Source of the DNA: CAVSUZ01 sp963791885
GTDB taxonomy: Bacteria > Pseudomonadota > Alphaproteobacteria > Acetobacterales > Acetobacteraceae
Length of the DNA: 64,000 nt
Reading direction: 5' to 3'
Assembly: GCA_963791885.1 (NCBI GenBank)
Contig: CAWBUL010000004.1
Coordinates: 1,426,001 to 1,490,000, forward strand
Shown: positions 51,875-61,473 of the stretch, one piece after another
How positions within the stretch are numbered: the stretch's first letter is position 1
How the letters are laid out: every line of letters starts with the position of its first letter
Position numbers and translations under genes: made by a program
Notes under the pieces: model-generated
Seen by the model: the letters and a program-made list of their open reading frames with translations, nothing else
Database searches by the model: none
Told to the model about the DNA's origin: nothing

Positions 51875-52414
51875 ATGTCCATTGGCCCCACAGGCAAACT
51901 CTCATTACATCAAAGGGCTGCTACAGAACTGACTGAATTCTTAGTGCTCTTTGTCTATCTCTATATTTCACTTGGCGCTCTGGTCTTGCTGAAAAGTGCG
52001 ATTTTGCAAGAGGCTGGGGTCAGTTTCACGGCCTGGGGCATAGCGGCTGTCAAGGCACTGTTGCTCGCTAAGTTCATGCTCATCGGGCGTGCGCTCCACA
52101 TCGGAGAGGCTCACAAGTACAAACCTCTCATTTGGCCGACGCTCTATAAGTCGCTCGCGTTCCTTCTCCTCCTCCTCGTTTTGACGGCTGTCGAGGAGGT
52201 GGTGGTCGGCTGGATCCATCACAGGCCGTTGGCCGAGTCATTTGCACACATAGCTGGCCCGACACCGCTACAGGCTCTCGCCACGTGTCTCATTATGTTC
52301 CTTATACTGGTCCCATACTTTGCGTTCAGGTGCGTTGAAGATGTTCTCGGTGAGGGATACCTGGTTCGCCTTTTTCTCAAGGGTCCGCCTGATGGGTTTG
52401 ATGCGCGTGCATGA
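51875..52414 (+). CDS. Hypothetical four-helix membrane protein
   Basis: 179 residues with four membrane helices (for example 'FLVLFVYLYISLGALVLLKS' and 'SLAFLLLLLVLTAVEEVVVG') and a loop rich in conserved-looking His/Lys (GEAHKYKPLIWP). CTGGAGG lies 5 bp before the ATG. The gene composition is lower in GC and less codon-biased than neighbours, suggesting acquisition. Family unknown. The 250 bp that follow (52415-52664) contain nothing I can support. Confidence 0.6.
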   Translation: MSIGPTGKLSLHQRAATELTEFLVLFVYLYISLGALVLLKSAILQEAGVSFTAWGIAAVKALLLAKFMLIGRALHIGEAHKYKPLIWPTLYKSLAFLLLLLVLTAVEEVVVGWIHHRPLAESFAHIAGPTPLQALATCLIMFLILVPYFAFRCVEDVLGEGYLVRLFLKGPPDGFDARA

Positions 52415-52664
52415 CATAAATCGTTCCGTTCGCGATTGCAGGTAGAGCAGGGTGAAGACCGCGGCGGCAGCGGGCGTCCCCCGCATCAGTGATTAGGGAG
52501 GTCGGCGCGCGAAGGCGGCAGTGCGCAACACCGATCAGGAAGGCGCTACCCGTGCCCATTCCGCCGCCCATGAAGAGCTTGCGCCGAGATCCTGGTCGGT
52601 GATCAGGCCGTAGACCGCTAGCTCGACGGGAGCCGGAAACACTCACGATGGCAAAGAGGGAATG

Positions 52665-53552
52665 TCAGTTCCCAAACGCCTGGTCCCACGGTTCGGGCAT
52701 CAATTCGTAGCCGCCGCCCCGGCGCACGACATGTGCAACCCCGGGGAAATGAACGTGCATCCCGGCAATCAGCAGCTTGTCGCTCGCAACGCGGTCGAAC
52801 GTACGCCGGCGCGTCTCAGCCGCCTTCACCGGGTCGGTGTCGAACTCGATCGTCACCTCGGGCCGAGGCACCTGGATTTCCGGTACGTGGATGATGTCAC
52901 CCCAGACGAACAGCGACTTGTCGCCTGACGTGATCATATAGCCGCTGTGGCCCGGCGTGTGGCCGTTCAGGGGCACCGCCCGCATACCGGGAAAGACGTC
53001 AGTCTCCGAATTGAATGTGCGCATGCGGTCGCGATACGGAGCCATCTGCTCGCGCGCTGCCTGGAAATAAAGCTTCCTTTCGCGCTCGGTGGCACGCGCC
53101 ATGGCGGCGTCATCATGCCAATAGCGCGGGTCATTCTCGTGCACCACAAGCTCGGCATTCGGGAACAGGCGGGTGCCAGTGGCCGGATCGCTCAGGCCGG
53201 CCGAATGGTCGGGGTGCATATGCGTCAGCAGCACGGTGTCAATCTCGGCCGGGTCGATACCCGCGGCGGCCAGGTTCCGCTGCAACAACCCGGCGGTCGG
53301 CAGCAGGTAGTTGCCCGATCCGGTATCGACCAGCGCCATGCGGCCGGCGGAATGGATGACGAAGGTGTTGACGGAAGTGCGGCGGCCAGGGCGAAACGCC
53401 TCGGCCAGCATCCGGCGGGCGTCGTCGTGCGGGATGTTCTGCAGCACCTCGACCACGCCATCCAGATACCCGTCGGAGACGCAGGTGACGACGATGTCGT
53501 TGATGCGCCGGTGATAGACGCCGGGAACCTGCTCCTGGGGGACTTTGATCAT
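52665..53552 (-). CDS. MBL-fold metallo-hydrolase
   Basis: 295 residues from ATG 53552, with AAAGGA 6 bp upstream. Metal-binding 'HMHPDH' at 111-116 in 'TVLLTHMHPDHSAG', further ligands in 'NGHTPGHSGYM' and 'IAGMHVHFPG'. This is the lactonase/hydrolase branch of the metallo-beta-lactamase superfamily. Substrate unknown. It diverges from aroQ by 69 bp. Confidence 0.82.
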   Translation of the reverse strand: MIKVPQEQVPGVYHRRINDIVVTCVSDGYLDGVVEVLQNIPHDDARRMLAEAFRPGRRTSVNTFVIHSAGRMALVDTGSGNYLLPTAGLLQRNLAAAGIDPAEIDTVLLTHMHPDHSAGLSDPATGTRLFPNAELVVHENDPRYWHDDAAMARATERERKLYFQAAREQMAPYRDRMRTFNSETDVFPGMRAVPLNGHTPGHSGYMITSGDKSLFVWGDIIHVPEIQVPRPEVTIEFDTDPVKAAETRRRTFDRVASDKLLIAGMHVHFPGVAHVVRRGGGYELMPEPWDQAFGN

Positions 53553-53621
53553 GGTGATTCCTTTGTGGAATGAAACGGCGCACATGGACCTCCTGGCGTG
53601 CCCATGCTACCGCGCCGCGCC

Positions 53622-54083
53622 ATGGATAACCCGGATTCCCTGCCGCTTATTGCCGTACTGAACGGCCCGAACCTCAATATGTTGGGGTTGCGAGAGCCGG
53701 AGCTGTATGGCGCAGCGACCTTGGATGATGTGGAACAGTTGTGCGCCGAAACCGGCGAGCGGCTGGGGCTGTCGATCGACTTCCGGCAGACCAATGGCGA
53801 AGGCGAACTGGTTTCCTGGGTGCAGGAATGCCGCGGCCGCGCGGCGGGCATCGTGATCAACCCGGCGGGTTACACCACGACCTCCGTCGCGCTGCTGGAT
53901 GCGCTGCTCGCCTCGGAGTTGCCGGTGATCGAGGTGCATATCACCAACATTCACCGACGGGAGTCGTTCAGGCAACACTCCTACGTCTCCAAGGCGGCGG
54001 TGGGAGTGATCTGCGGCCTGGGGATCAGAGGGTACGGCTTCGCGTTGACCGCGATGGCGGAGTTGGTCGGGGTGGGGGAATGA
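53622..54083 (+). CDS. aroQ: Type II 3-dehydroquinate dehydratase
   Basis: 153 residues from ATG 53622; an upstream start at 53598 would add 8 residues. Signatures: 'VLNGPNLNMLG', Tyr in 'REPELYG', 'INPAGYTTTSVAL' and 'EVHITNIHRRE'. It dehydrates 3-dehydroquinate in the shikimate pathway. It overlaps accB by 4 bp and heads the aroQ-accB-accC-lysA operon. Confidence 0.93.
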   Translation: MDNPDSLPLIAVLNGPNLNMLGLREPELYGAATLDDVEQLCAETGERLGLSIDFRQTNGEGELVSWVQECRGRAAGIVINPAGYTTTSVALLDALLASELPVIEVHITNIHRRESFRQHSYVSKAAVGVICGLGIRGYGFALTAMAELVGVGE

Positions 54084-54529
54084 CGCGCATTCCGATCGAC
54101 CCCGAAGCGATCCGTGCGCTGGCCGCCGTTCTGCATGAAACGGGATTGACCGAGATCGAGATCGCGGAGAACGACACGCGCATACGGGTGGTGCGGGCGG
54201 CCGCCCCGGCTGCGCCCGTGCAGGTCTCGGTACCTGGGGCGGTGCCGGTCGTGACGGCGCCGGCCGCACCGGCGGTGGAGGACCTGGCCAAGCATCCCGG
54301 TGCGATCCTCAGCCCCATGGTGGGTGTGGTCTATCTCTCACCGGAGCCAGCCGCCCCCAACTTCGTCTCCGTCGGTCAGACCGTCGCGGCCGGCCAGACC
54401 CTCCTGCTGATCGAAGCGATGAAGACATTCAACCAAATCAAGGCGCCCAAGGCCGGCACGGTGACGCAGATCCTGATCTCGAACGGCGCGCCCGTGGAGT
54501 TCGGCGAGCCGTTGATCATTCTGGACTGA
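54080..54529 (+). CDS. accB: Biotin carboxyl carrier protein of acetyl-CoA carboxylase
   Basis: 149 residues: an N-terminal helical part, an Ala/Pro linker (residues 40-65) and a C-terminal biotinyl domain with 'IEAMKTF', Lys115 being the biotinylation site. It carries carboxyl-biotin in fatty acid synthesis. Coupled with aroQ (ATGA) and 5 bp ahead of accC. Confidence 0.93.
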   Translation: MTRIPIDPEAIRALAAVLHETGLTEIEIAENDTRIRVVRAAAPAAPVQVSVPGAVPVVTAPAAPAVEDLAKHPGAILSPMVGVVYLSPEPAAPNFVSVGQTVAAGQTLLLIEAMKTFNQIKAPKAGTVTQILISNGAPVEFGEPLIILD

Positions 54530-54534
54530 CGCGA

Positions 54535-55881
54535 TTGTTCCAAAAGATCCTGATCGCCAACCGGGGGGAGATCGCGCTGCGCATCCAGCGCGCCTGCCGG
54601 GAAATGGGGATCGGCACGGTCGCGGTGCATTCCACGGCAGATGCCGAAGCGATGCATGTGAGGCTGGCGGATGAGAGCGTGTGTATCGGACCACCCCCGG
54701 CGCGCGAGAGCTACCTGAATATTCCGGCGATCCTGTCGGCGGCGCATATCACGGGCGCCGATGCGGTGCATCCAGGCTACGGCTTCCTGTCGGAGAATGC
54801 GCGCTTCGCGGAAATGGTGGAGGCGCATGGGCTGACATTCATCGGACCGTCGCCAGACCATATCCGGATGATGGGTGACAAGATCGAAGCAAAGCGGGCG
54901 ATCGCCGGTCTGGGCGTACCGCTGGTCCCAGGGTCGGATGGTGCTGTGATGGACCGCGCCACGGCGCGCAAGGTGGCGGACCGCATCGGCTATCCGGTGC
55001 TGATCAAGGCCGCGGCGGGCGGCGGCGGGCGCGGGATGAAAGTGGCGCAGGATGCGGCTGCGCTGGATGACGCACTGCGGTTGGCCCGCGCTGAAGCGCA
55101 GGCAGCGTTCGGCAGTGACGAAGTGTATATCGAAAAGTATCTCGACCGCCCGCGGCATATCGAGGTGCAGGTGATGGCCGATGCGCACGGCCATGTGGTG
55201 CATTTCGGTGAGCGCGATTGTTCTTTGCAGCGGCGGCACCAGAAGCTGCTGGAGGAGGCCGGATCGCCCGCGCTGTCAGAAAAGCAGCGCGAGAGTCTGG
55301 GGCGCACGGTAACCTCGGCACTCACGAAGCTCGGCTATTGCAACGCCGGCACGCTGGAATTCCTGTTCCAGGACGGACAGTTCGCGTTCATCGAAATGAA
55401 CACGCGGCTTCAGGTTGAACATCCGGTGACTGAGATGGTCTGCGACATCGACCTGGTGCGCGAACAGATCCGGGTGGCAGCGGGCGATGCGCTGGGCTAC
55501 GGGCAGGACGACATCCGGTTTTCCGGCCATGCGATCGAGTGCCGGATCACCGCCGAAGATCCGGAGACGTTCGTGCCAACCCCTGGCGTCGTATCGTTAT
55601 ACCATGCGCCCGGCGGGCCCGGGGTGCGGATCAATTCGGCGCTGTATGCCGGATGCCACGTGCCACCGTTCTATGACAGCTTGGTCGCGAAGCTGATTGT
55701 GCACGCCGATACACGGGGAATGGCGATCGCTCGGATGCAGCGCGCGCTGGAGGAATTCGCGGTCGCAGGGATCAAAACCACGATCCCGCTGCATCAGCGG
55801 ATTCTTGCCGATCCCGGTTTCCAGGCGGGGGACTATACGATCCATTGGCTTGAGCACTTCGTATCCGGCGAACCCTCATGA
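54535..55881 (+). CDS. accC: Biotin carboxylase of acetyl-CoA carboxylase
   Basis: 448 residues, full length. It starts at an unusual TTG (54535); the next residues, FQKILIANRGEIALRI, are exactly the family N-terminus, so the start is supported without a strong ribosome binding site. ATP-grasp features: 'KAAAGGGGRGMK', 'EKYLDRPRHIEVQVMAD', 'EMNTRLQVEHPVTEM'. It carboxylates the biotin of AccB. Ends in an ATGA overlap with lysA. Confidence 0.93.
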   Translation: MFQKILIANRGEIALRIQRACREMGIGTVAVHSTADAEAMHVRLADESVCIGPPPARESYLNIPAILSAAHITGADAVHPGYGFLSENARFAEMVEAHGLTFIGPSPDHIRMMGDKIEAKRAIAGLGVPLVPGSDGAVMDRATARKVADRIGYPVLIKAAAGGGGRGMKVAQDAAALDDALRLARAEAQAAFGSDEVYIEKYLDRPRHIEVQVMADAHGHVVHFGERDCSLQRRHQKLLEEAGSPALSEKQRESLGRTVTSALTKLGYCNAGTLEFLFQDGQFAFIEMNTRLQVEHPVTEMVCDIDLVREQIRVAAGDALGYGQDDIRFSGHAIECRITAEDPETFVPTPGVVSLYHAPGGPGVRINSALYAGCHVPPFYDSLVAKLIVHADTRGMAIARMQRALEEFAVAGIKTTIPLHQRILADPGFQAGDYTIHWLEHFVSGEPS

Positions 55882-57188
55882 CAGCTGATCCGGATATCGC
55901 GGAACTGCTGGCGGCGCGGCCATGGCTGCGCATGGACGCGATGGACGGGCTGACGGTGGACGGCGTGGCGCTGAACTCGATCGCCGACGCGTTAGGCACG
56001 CCCACATGGGTATATTCTGCGCACGTGCTGCGGGCGCGGTTGGCCGCGCTGCGGGATGCGCTTGACGTGGCAGGCGTGGCGGTGGGGCTGCATTACGCGG
56101 TAAAGGCCTGCGATCATCTCGCCGTGCTGCGCGTGGTCGCGGCTGCAGGCGCGGGTGTCGACGTTGTGAGCGGGGGCGAGTTGCAGCGCGCCCGTGCAGC
56201 GGGGGTCCCGGCTGGTCGGATCGTATTTTCCGGTGTCGGCAAGACGGCGTTGGAGATCCGGCTGGCGATCGGCGAGGGCATCGGGCAGATCAACGTAGAG
56301 AGCGCGGAAGAAATAGAGGCGATCTCCGCGATCGCTGTCTCAATGGGGCAGATCGCGCCGGTGGCACTGCGCATCAATCCCGACGTGGATGCCAAGACGC
56401 ACGAAAAAATCAGCACCGGCCGGGGGCGCGACAAGTTTGGCATTCCGTACGCGCGGGCAGTGGCGCTTTATACGCGGACCGCCGAATTGCCAGGCCTGCG
56501 GCCGGTCGGGCTGGCGATGCACATCGGCAGCCAAATCGTGTCACTCGCGCCCTATCGTGAGGCTTTCGCGCGCGTTGCCGGGCTGGTGCGGGATTTGCGT
56601 GGCGCGGGGCACAAAGTGGATAGCGTCGATTGCGGCGGCGGGCTGGGCGTGCCGTACCGCAATGAACCGGTGGTGTCGCCGGCCGGGCTCGCCGCCGTTC
56701 TGGCGGAGGCGTTCGGACGTCTGGACGTGCGGCTGGCTCTGGAGCCCGGGCGTTGGATCGCAGCGCCGGCAGGGGTGCTGCTGGCCTCTGTCGTGTTCGA
56801 AAAGCGAGACGGTCAGAGTCGGTTCGTGGTCCTGGACGCCGGGATGAACGACTTGGTGCGGCCGGCGATGTACGGGTCATGGCATGGGATTGTGCCGGTC
56901 TCCGCCACGGACGCGTTGGGTGCGGTGTCGCCGGCAGATGTCGTCGGTCCGGTCTGCGAAAGCAGCGACACCTTCGCGCGCGGACGAAAGCTGCCAGATC
57001 TGCGGCCGGGCGCGCGGGTCGCGATCCTCGATGCGGGTGCCTATGGCTCGGTGATGAGCTCTACTTACAATGCGCGTCCGCTGGCGGCGATGGTGCTGAT
57101 CGACGACGGCCGGTGGTGGGAGATCCGCGAGCGGCAAGACGTTGGCGCGTTGTGGGCTGCGGAGAGCGTTCCGCCGGGTCTCGCATGA
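55878..57188 (+). CDS. lysA: Diaminopimelate decarboxylase
   Basis: 436 residues. PLP lysine in 'HYAVKACDH' (Lys76), 'INPDVDAKTHEKISTG', 'MHIGSQI' and 'PVCESSDTFA' (substrate Cys). It makes L-lysine from meso-diaminopimelate. Fourth gene of the operon; it overlaps the following membrane protein gene by 4 bp. Confidence 0.92.
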   Translation: MTADPDIAELLAARPWLRMDAMDGLTVDGVALNSIADALGTPTWVYSAHVLRARLAALRDALDVAGVAVGLHYAVKACDHLAVLRVVAAAGAGVDVVSGGELQRARAAGVPAGRIVFSGVGKTALEIRLAIGEGIGQINVESAEEIEAISAIAVSMGQIAPVALRINPDVDAKTHEKISTGRGRDKFGIPYARAVALYTRTAELPGLRPVGLAMHIGSQIVSLAPYREAFARVAGLVRDLRGAGHKVDSVDCGGGLGVPYRNEPVVSPAGLAAVLAEAFGRLDVRLALEPGRWIAAPAGVLLASVVFEKRDGQSRFVVLDAGMNDLVRPAMYGSWHGIVPVSATDALGAVSPADVVGPVCESSDTFARGRKLPDLRPGARVAILDAGAYGSVMSSTYNARPLAAMVLIDDGRWWEIRERQDVGALWAAESVPPGLA

Positions 57189-57942
57189 CCTATGCGGCGC
57201 TCGCCGCTGGCGCCGCCGCCTTTGCTCTCTGCCTGGCATTGCACGCGGTCGTGCCGCGCGAGAAGTTCCGCCGCTTCCACGACGTGAGCTACGCCGTGTT
57301 TTTGCAGCTCGGCGTGGCATTCGCGGTGCTGCTGGCATTCGTGTTCAACGGCGTGTGGTCAGAGTACCAAATTGCTGCGAAGGCCATCAACACGGAATGC
57401 GGCAGCATGCATGGGGTGGCCATTCTGGCCAATCGGCTGATTCCGCCGGAGCGGGGAATGGTGCTGAGCGAAATGCACCTCTATCTGCTGACTGTGGTGA
57501 ACGAGGAATGGCCGGACATGGAGCACCGGCGCGCCAGCGATCAGGCGGTCGCACGGTTGGAGCGCCTCTGGGGAACCGTAGAGATGCTGCACGATGCAGA
57601 TTCGGTGCCGCGAAGCCAGATGTTGACGCTGCTGCGAACGCCCATCAGAGCCGCGAGACACAGTTGTTTCAGATGACGCAAGGTGTCCCGGGACTGGTGT
57701 GGGTCATGCTCGCCCTGTTTGCTTCGGGCCTGGTCGGATGCATGCTGGTGTTCGCCGCGGAGGGATCGCTGATCAAGGCGGTGTTCATTGGGTGCTTCGC
57801 GTCGTTTTTGACGGTGTCGCTGCTGACCGTGCATATGCTGGACTATCCGTTTGAGAGCGCGCTACGGCTTCCGCCAGCGGATTTTCAGGCGACGCTGGCG
57901 AGGGTAGATGCGTTCCTTGGGCACGCATCACCGGCGGGGTGA
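57185..57942 (+). pseudogene. DUF4239 membrane protein with a frameshift
   Basis: From ATG 57185 the frame gives two N-terminal membrane helices and 'FNGVWSEYQIAAKAINTE', a DUF4239 (bestrophin-like) hallmark. It goes wrong near 57640 after 'LTLLRT'. A second frame resumes 'AHQSRETQLFQMTQG' and supplies the last two helices ('GLVWVMLALFASGLVG'). Restoring one base gives a full-length protein of about 252 residues. It starts within the lysA stop, so it belongs to that operon. Confidence 0.75.
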
Positions 57943-57955
57943 TCTGGCTCGCTGA

Positions 57956-58294
57956 TCAATGATAGCGGCGAAGGATCACCGTCGCCGGGCACTCATGGTC
58001 GTGTCCCTCGACAACGACGCTCACTACAGTGAGCTCCACCCAGGCCTGATGCACCAGTTCCTTCATCGCGGGTTCGCGCGCACGGAGCCGGTACTCGTGT
58101 CCTGCCTCGGTTAGGATCACGAAAGCCGAGAAGTCGCCGAAGCGGTCGTAATGCCGCGCCACCACTTTGCCGGTGTATTCGTGCGCGTGTTCGTGTGGCG
58201 GCCGCGGAACAGGAGGAAGCGGTGCGGGATGCCTCCCTGGCACGTTTCCCACTTGCGAGGGCGGGACCTTTTTCGGCTCCCCTCCCAGGCTCAC
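57956..58294 (-). CDS. Hypothetical protein
   Basis: 112 residues from a GTG at 58294, 2 bp after the stop of the gene upstream. A Pro/His-rich N-terminus (PPVPRPPHEHAHE) is followed by a compact beta domain ('YTGKVVARHYDRFGDFSAFV', 'EYRLRAREPAMKELV', 'VELTVVSVVVEGHDHECPAT'). No signal peptide. Unrecognised family. The arrangement suggests a two-gene unit with 58297. Confidence 0.55.
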   Translation of the reverse strand: MSLGGEPKKVPPSQVGNVPGRHPAPLPPVPRPPHEHAHEYTGKVVARHYDRFGDFSAFVILTEAGHEYRLRAREPAMKELVHQAWVELTVVSVVVEGHDHECPATVILRRYH

Positions 58295-58296
58295 GG

Positions 58297-58728
58297 TCAA
58301 TCCTTCAGTGAGGTCAGGTAGCGGTTGAGCACGGGCAGCCAGCGGCTGGACGGCGGCGTCACGCCGAAGCGCCATTTCAGCCATGCCAGCAGTCGCTCCC
58401 GCGGGAGCAGCAGTTCGCCAGGCGGCGTCACGGTCAGCGTGCATTGGAAAGCGCCCACCACCTGACGCAAGGAGAATGTATGCGACGCAGCGGAGGCTGG
58501 CGCCACGCGTGCCAGGGCCGCCACCTGGGGCACGGGTGGCGGGGGAGGCAGAGGTTCGGTCGTCGCGCTGAGACGCGTGAGTTGGCGGACCGCGACGGCG
58601 TACATCTCCCCGGGACGGAAGCCCGTCGGAGATTGAGTGACAGCATGCTGGCATAGCGTCCTGGTCCCAGCGGTTCTAGCGACAGCGCCCGCCCAGTCTG
58701 ATCCCCGTGCGTCCCGTACCTTCCCCAC
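58297..58728 (-). CDS. Hypothetical protein
   Basis: Up to 143 residues from a GTG at 58728; ATG 58605 would give 102 residues. The middle is Pro/Ala-rich. The C-terminal 50 residues ('LPRERLLAWLKWRFGVTPPS') are Trp/Leu-rich and likely folded. It lies divergent to the DUF4175 gene. The start is uncertain and the family unrecognised, but it is in phase with the next minus-strand gene. Confidence 0.45.
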   Translation of the reverse strand: MGKVRDARGSDWAGAVARTAGTRTLCQHAVTQSPTGFRPGEMYAVAVRQLTRLSATTEPLPPPPPVPQVAALARVAPASAASHTFSLRQVVGAFQCTLTVTPPGELLLPRERLLAWLKWRFGVTPPSSRWLPVLNRYLTSLKD

Positions 58729-58794
58729 TCTGTGCGTGGCATTCCGCCGTGCAGGTGCTTATGGTGCTCGAATGCGCATCCGGCGCCGCAAGCG

Positions 58795-61366
58795 ATGACT
58801 GACCAGGACCAGACCGAACTCTCCCGGCTCTCCCGCCGCCTTGCCGGCCGGCGAGAGCAGGCGCGCATGGTGCTACTGTTCGAGCGGGTTTGGCCGGCGC
58901 TGTGGCCCGCCATCGGGGTCGCGGGGCTTTTCATTGCCCTCGCGCTGCTGGGCCTCCCGCGGATGCTCTCACCCGGGGTTCACCTAGCCTACACCGTCAC
59001 CTTCGTCGCCGCCTTCCTGGCCCTGCTCATTCGCGGGATCGCGCGCATCCGCCTGCCGCGTGACGCCGAGGCGGACCGGCGTCTGGAAACCGCTTCGGGC
59101 GTTCAGCACCGCCCACTGGCGGTACTGTCCGACAAGCCGAGTGCACCCGATGAGACCGGGCTGTGGGCCGCCCATGTGCGACGGGCGATTGCGCAGGTGC
59201 GGCGCTTGCGGGTGGGGGCGCCCCATCCGGGATTGGCGCGGCGCGACCGGCGAGCGCTGCGCGGCGCCTTGGTTGTGGGGCTGGTCGCGGGGTTTGGCGT
59301 GGCGGGGCAAGACGCGCCGGCCCGGCTGCTGGATTCTGTCCGAGTGACACTGCCGAGCGGGGCAGCGGCCCCAGCCACGCTGGTGCAGGCTTGGATTACG
59401 CCACCCGGATTCACGCATCTCGCCCCGGTATTCCTGAAGGCGGGGATGGGCACGGTGATGGTACCGGCTTCGTCGCGGCTGACGGCAAGCGTGACCGGCG
59501 GAGCCGGCGGCGTGCCGCAATTGGCCGCCGAGGGGACCACGACCTCGTTCAGGGCGCTGGATGCCGGCAGTTATCAGATCGAGCAGCCGCTCTCTGCGGG
59601 AGGCCATGTGGGGATCCGGCGCGCAGGGGCAGAACTCGCCGGCTGGGATATCACTGTCGTGGCGAACCAGCCGCCGACCGTTGCCTGGGCAGAGCCTCCT
59701 GGGCCAGCGCGATCCGATCCACAACAGACTGCGGCTGCCGTGGAAGGCATCGGACGATTACGGCGTGACGTCGGTGCAGGCGGAAATGCGGCTGAAGGAT
59801 CGGCCAAGTGCGCCGCCTTTGATCCTGGAGCTACCGATGCCCTCGGGCGAAGCGAAGGCTGCGCATGGGGTGGACCAACGGGACCTGACCGCGCATCCGT
59901 GGGCAGGGCTGCCGGTGATCGCACACCTGCTGGCCAAAGACGGCGCGAGCCTGTCCGGTACCAGCACGGACGCGACGTTCGTGTTGCCGGAGCGGCCGTT
60001 CCACAATCCCGTGGCGCGCAGCCTGATGGAGATCCGCAAGGGTTTGAGCGTGTCGCCCGACAATCGGGATGATGCGCTGGCGGGGCTGGATGCGCTGATG
60101 GTCAATCCCGAGCTATTCCACGATGATTACGGTGCCTATCTGAACCTCGGCGCGATTTACTACCTGCTCGAGCATGACCAGATGCCGGATGCGGTGCCGC
60201 GAGCGCAACAGCGCATGTGGGACTTGGCCCTGCACATGGAGGAAGGCTCGCTTGACCGCACGGCGCGGCAGCTGGAGCAGGCCCGAGCGGCGGCGAAGGA
60301 CGCACTGGAAAAGGCCGAGAAGGACCCGAATGCGGCGAACCGGCAGGCGCTGGAGCAGCGGCTGGCGGAGTTGGAGCGCGCGATCCAACAACGCATGCAG
60401 GCGCTGATGGATCAGTTGAAGCGGGAAGGCCAGCAGGCGCCGCTCGATCAGAACACGATGCATTTGAGCAGCCGGGACATGCAGAAGCTGGCCGAGGAGG
60501 CGCGGCAGGCGGCCAAGCAGGGCGACATGAAAACCGCTGAGCAGCGCATGGCGGAACTGGAGCGAATGCTGGACGCCCTGCGCAATGGCCGGCCCATGAC
60601 GGCGCAGGAAATGGAGAATGCGCGCCAGCGGCAGAAAGGCCAGCAGCAGCTTGGCGTGGTGCAAGACCTGATCGGCCGCCAGGGTGGTCTGGTGGACCAC
60701 GCACAGCAGCGCGCTCAACCGGGGCTGGAACAGGGCGATCAGTCGCCGCGGTTCGGACAGCAGCAGCAACAGAACGAAACGCAAGAACAGCCCTCGGCCC
60801 AGGACCAGGAGAGCCAACGGAAGGCGGACCAGCGGATCCAGAAGGCGCTGCGAGAGGCTCTGGGCGAGCTGATGCAGCAATTTGGGGACCTGACCGGAAA
60901 GGTGCCGCAAAGCCTGGGACAGGCGGATCAGGATATGCAGCAGGCCGGTCAGGCGCTGGCACAGGGGCAGGATAAGGCGGCCGGGGGGGCGGAACAGAGA
61001 GCGATCGCCGACCTGCAGAAGGGCGGGCAGCAGATGGCCCAGCAGATGGCTCAGCAGTTTGGCGGCCAGCAGGGCCAACAACAGGAAGGCGAAGGTCAGC
61101 AGGAAGGCACCGGGATGGCCCTACAGGACGGGCCGGATGACGGTATGGGTCCTTTGCCGGGTCGGGCGGGTCGGCGTGATCCGCTCGGCCGCCCGTATGG
61201 GGAGGGGCACAACGGCGCGGATGAAACGGATCAGGTCAACATCCCGGACCAGGGACAGCGGCAACGCGCGCAGGAGATCGAGCAGCAGTTGCGCGACCGC
61301 GGAGCGCAGCGGACCCGCCCGCAGGAGGAGCTGGATTACATCGACCGGCTATTGAAGCAGTTCTAG
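58795..61366 (+). pseudogene. DUF4175 (TIGR02302-type) large membrane protein with a frameshift
   Basis: The first frame (58795 to about 59700) has two N-terminal membrane helices and 'WAEPP'. The second runs from 'LGQRDPIHNRLRLPWKASDD' to 61366. Dropping one C near 59708 joins them into about 857 residues. The C-terminal 350 residues are Gln-rich and strongly coiled ('RMQALMDQLKREGQQAPLDQ', then repeated QQ/Gln tracts), as in this family of alphaproteobacteria. The family is conserved and probably envelope-linked. Given its size and conservation, an assembly error is a real alternative to a dead gene. Confidence 0.75.
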
Positions 61367-61409
61367 CCTAAGCCCTTGACGGCTCACCCTTCCTAAGCCA
61401 TCTGCCAGG

Positions 61410-61434
61410 ATACAGGACTTAGCTAGTCCTGTTA
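61410..61434. promoter_or_regulatory. Rrf2/IscR-like operator before the suf operon
   Basis: CAGGACT-TAGCT-AGTCCTG, preceded by ATA, matches the spacing of the IscR type-1 site (GACT-5 nt-AGTC with ATA flank) except in the two bases before GACT. It lies 40-64 bp before the regulator start, ideal for autorepression. Confidence 0.65.
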
Positions 61435-61473
61435 GAGGCAACCTGCCCCGAAAGGGCTCTGAAAGGTCTTCGC

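Noticed and set aside
52415..52664. Possible gene remnant between the membrane protein and MBL genes
   Set aside because: Short frames exist, but none shows a family motif or start signal.
60113..61081. Minus-strand frame over the DUF4175 gene
   Set aside because: Leu-rich reading is the complement of the Gln-rich coiled coil; no start signal or family.
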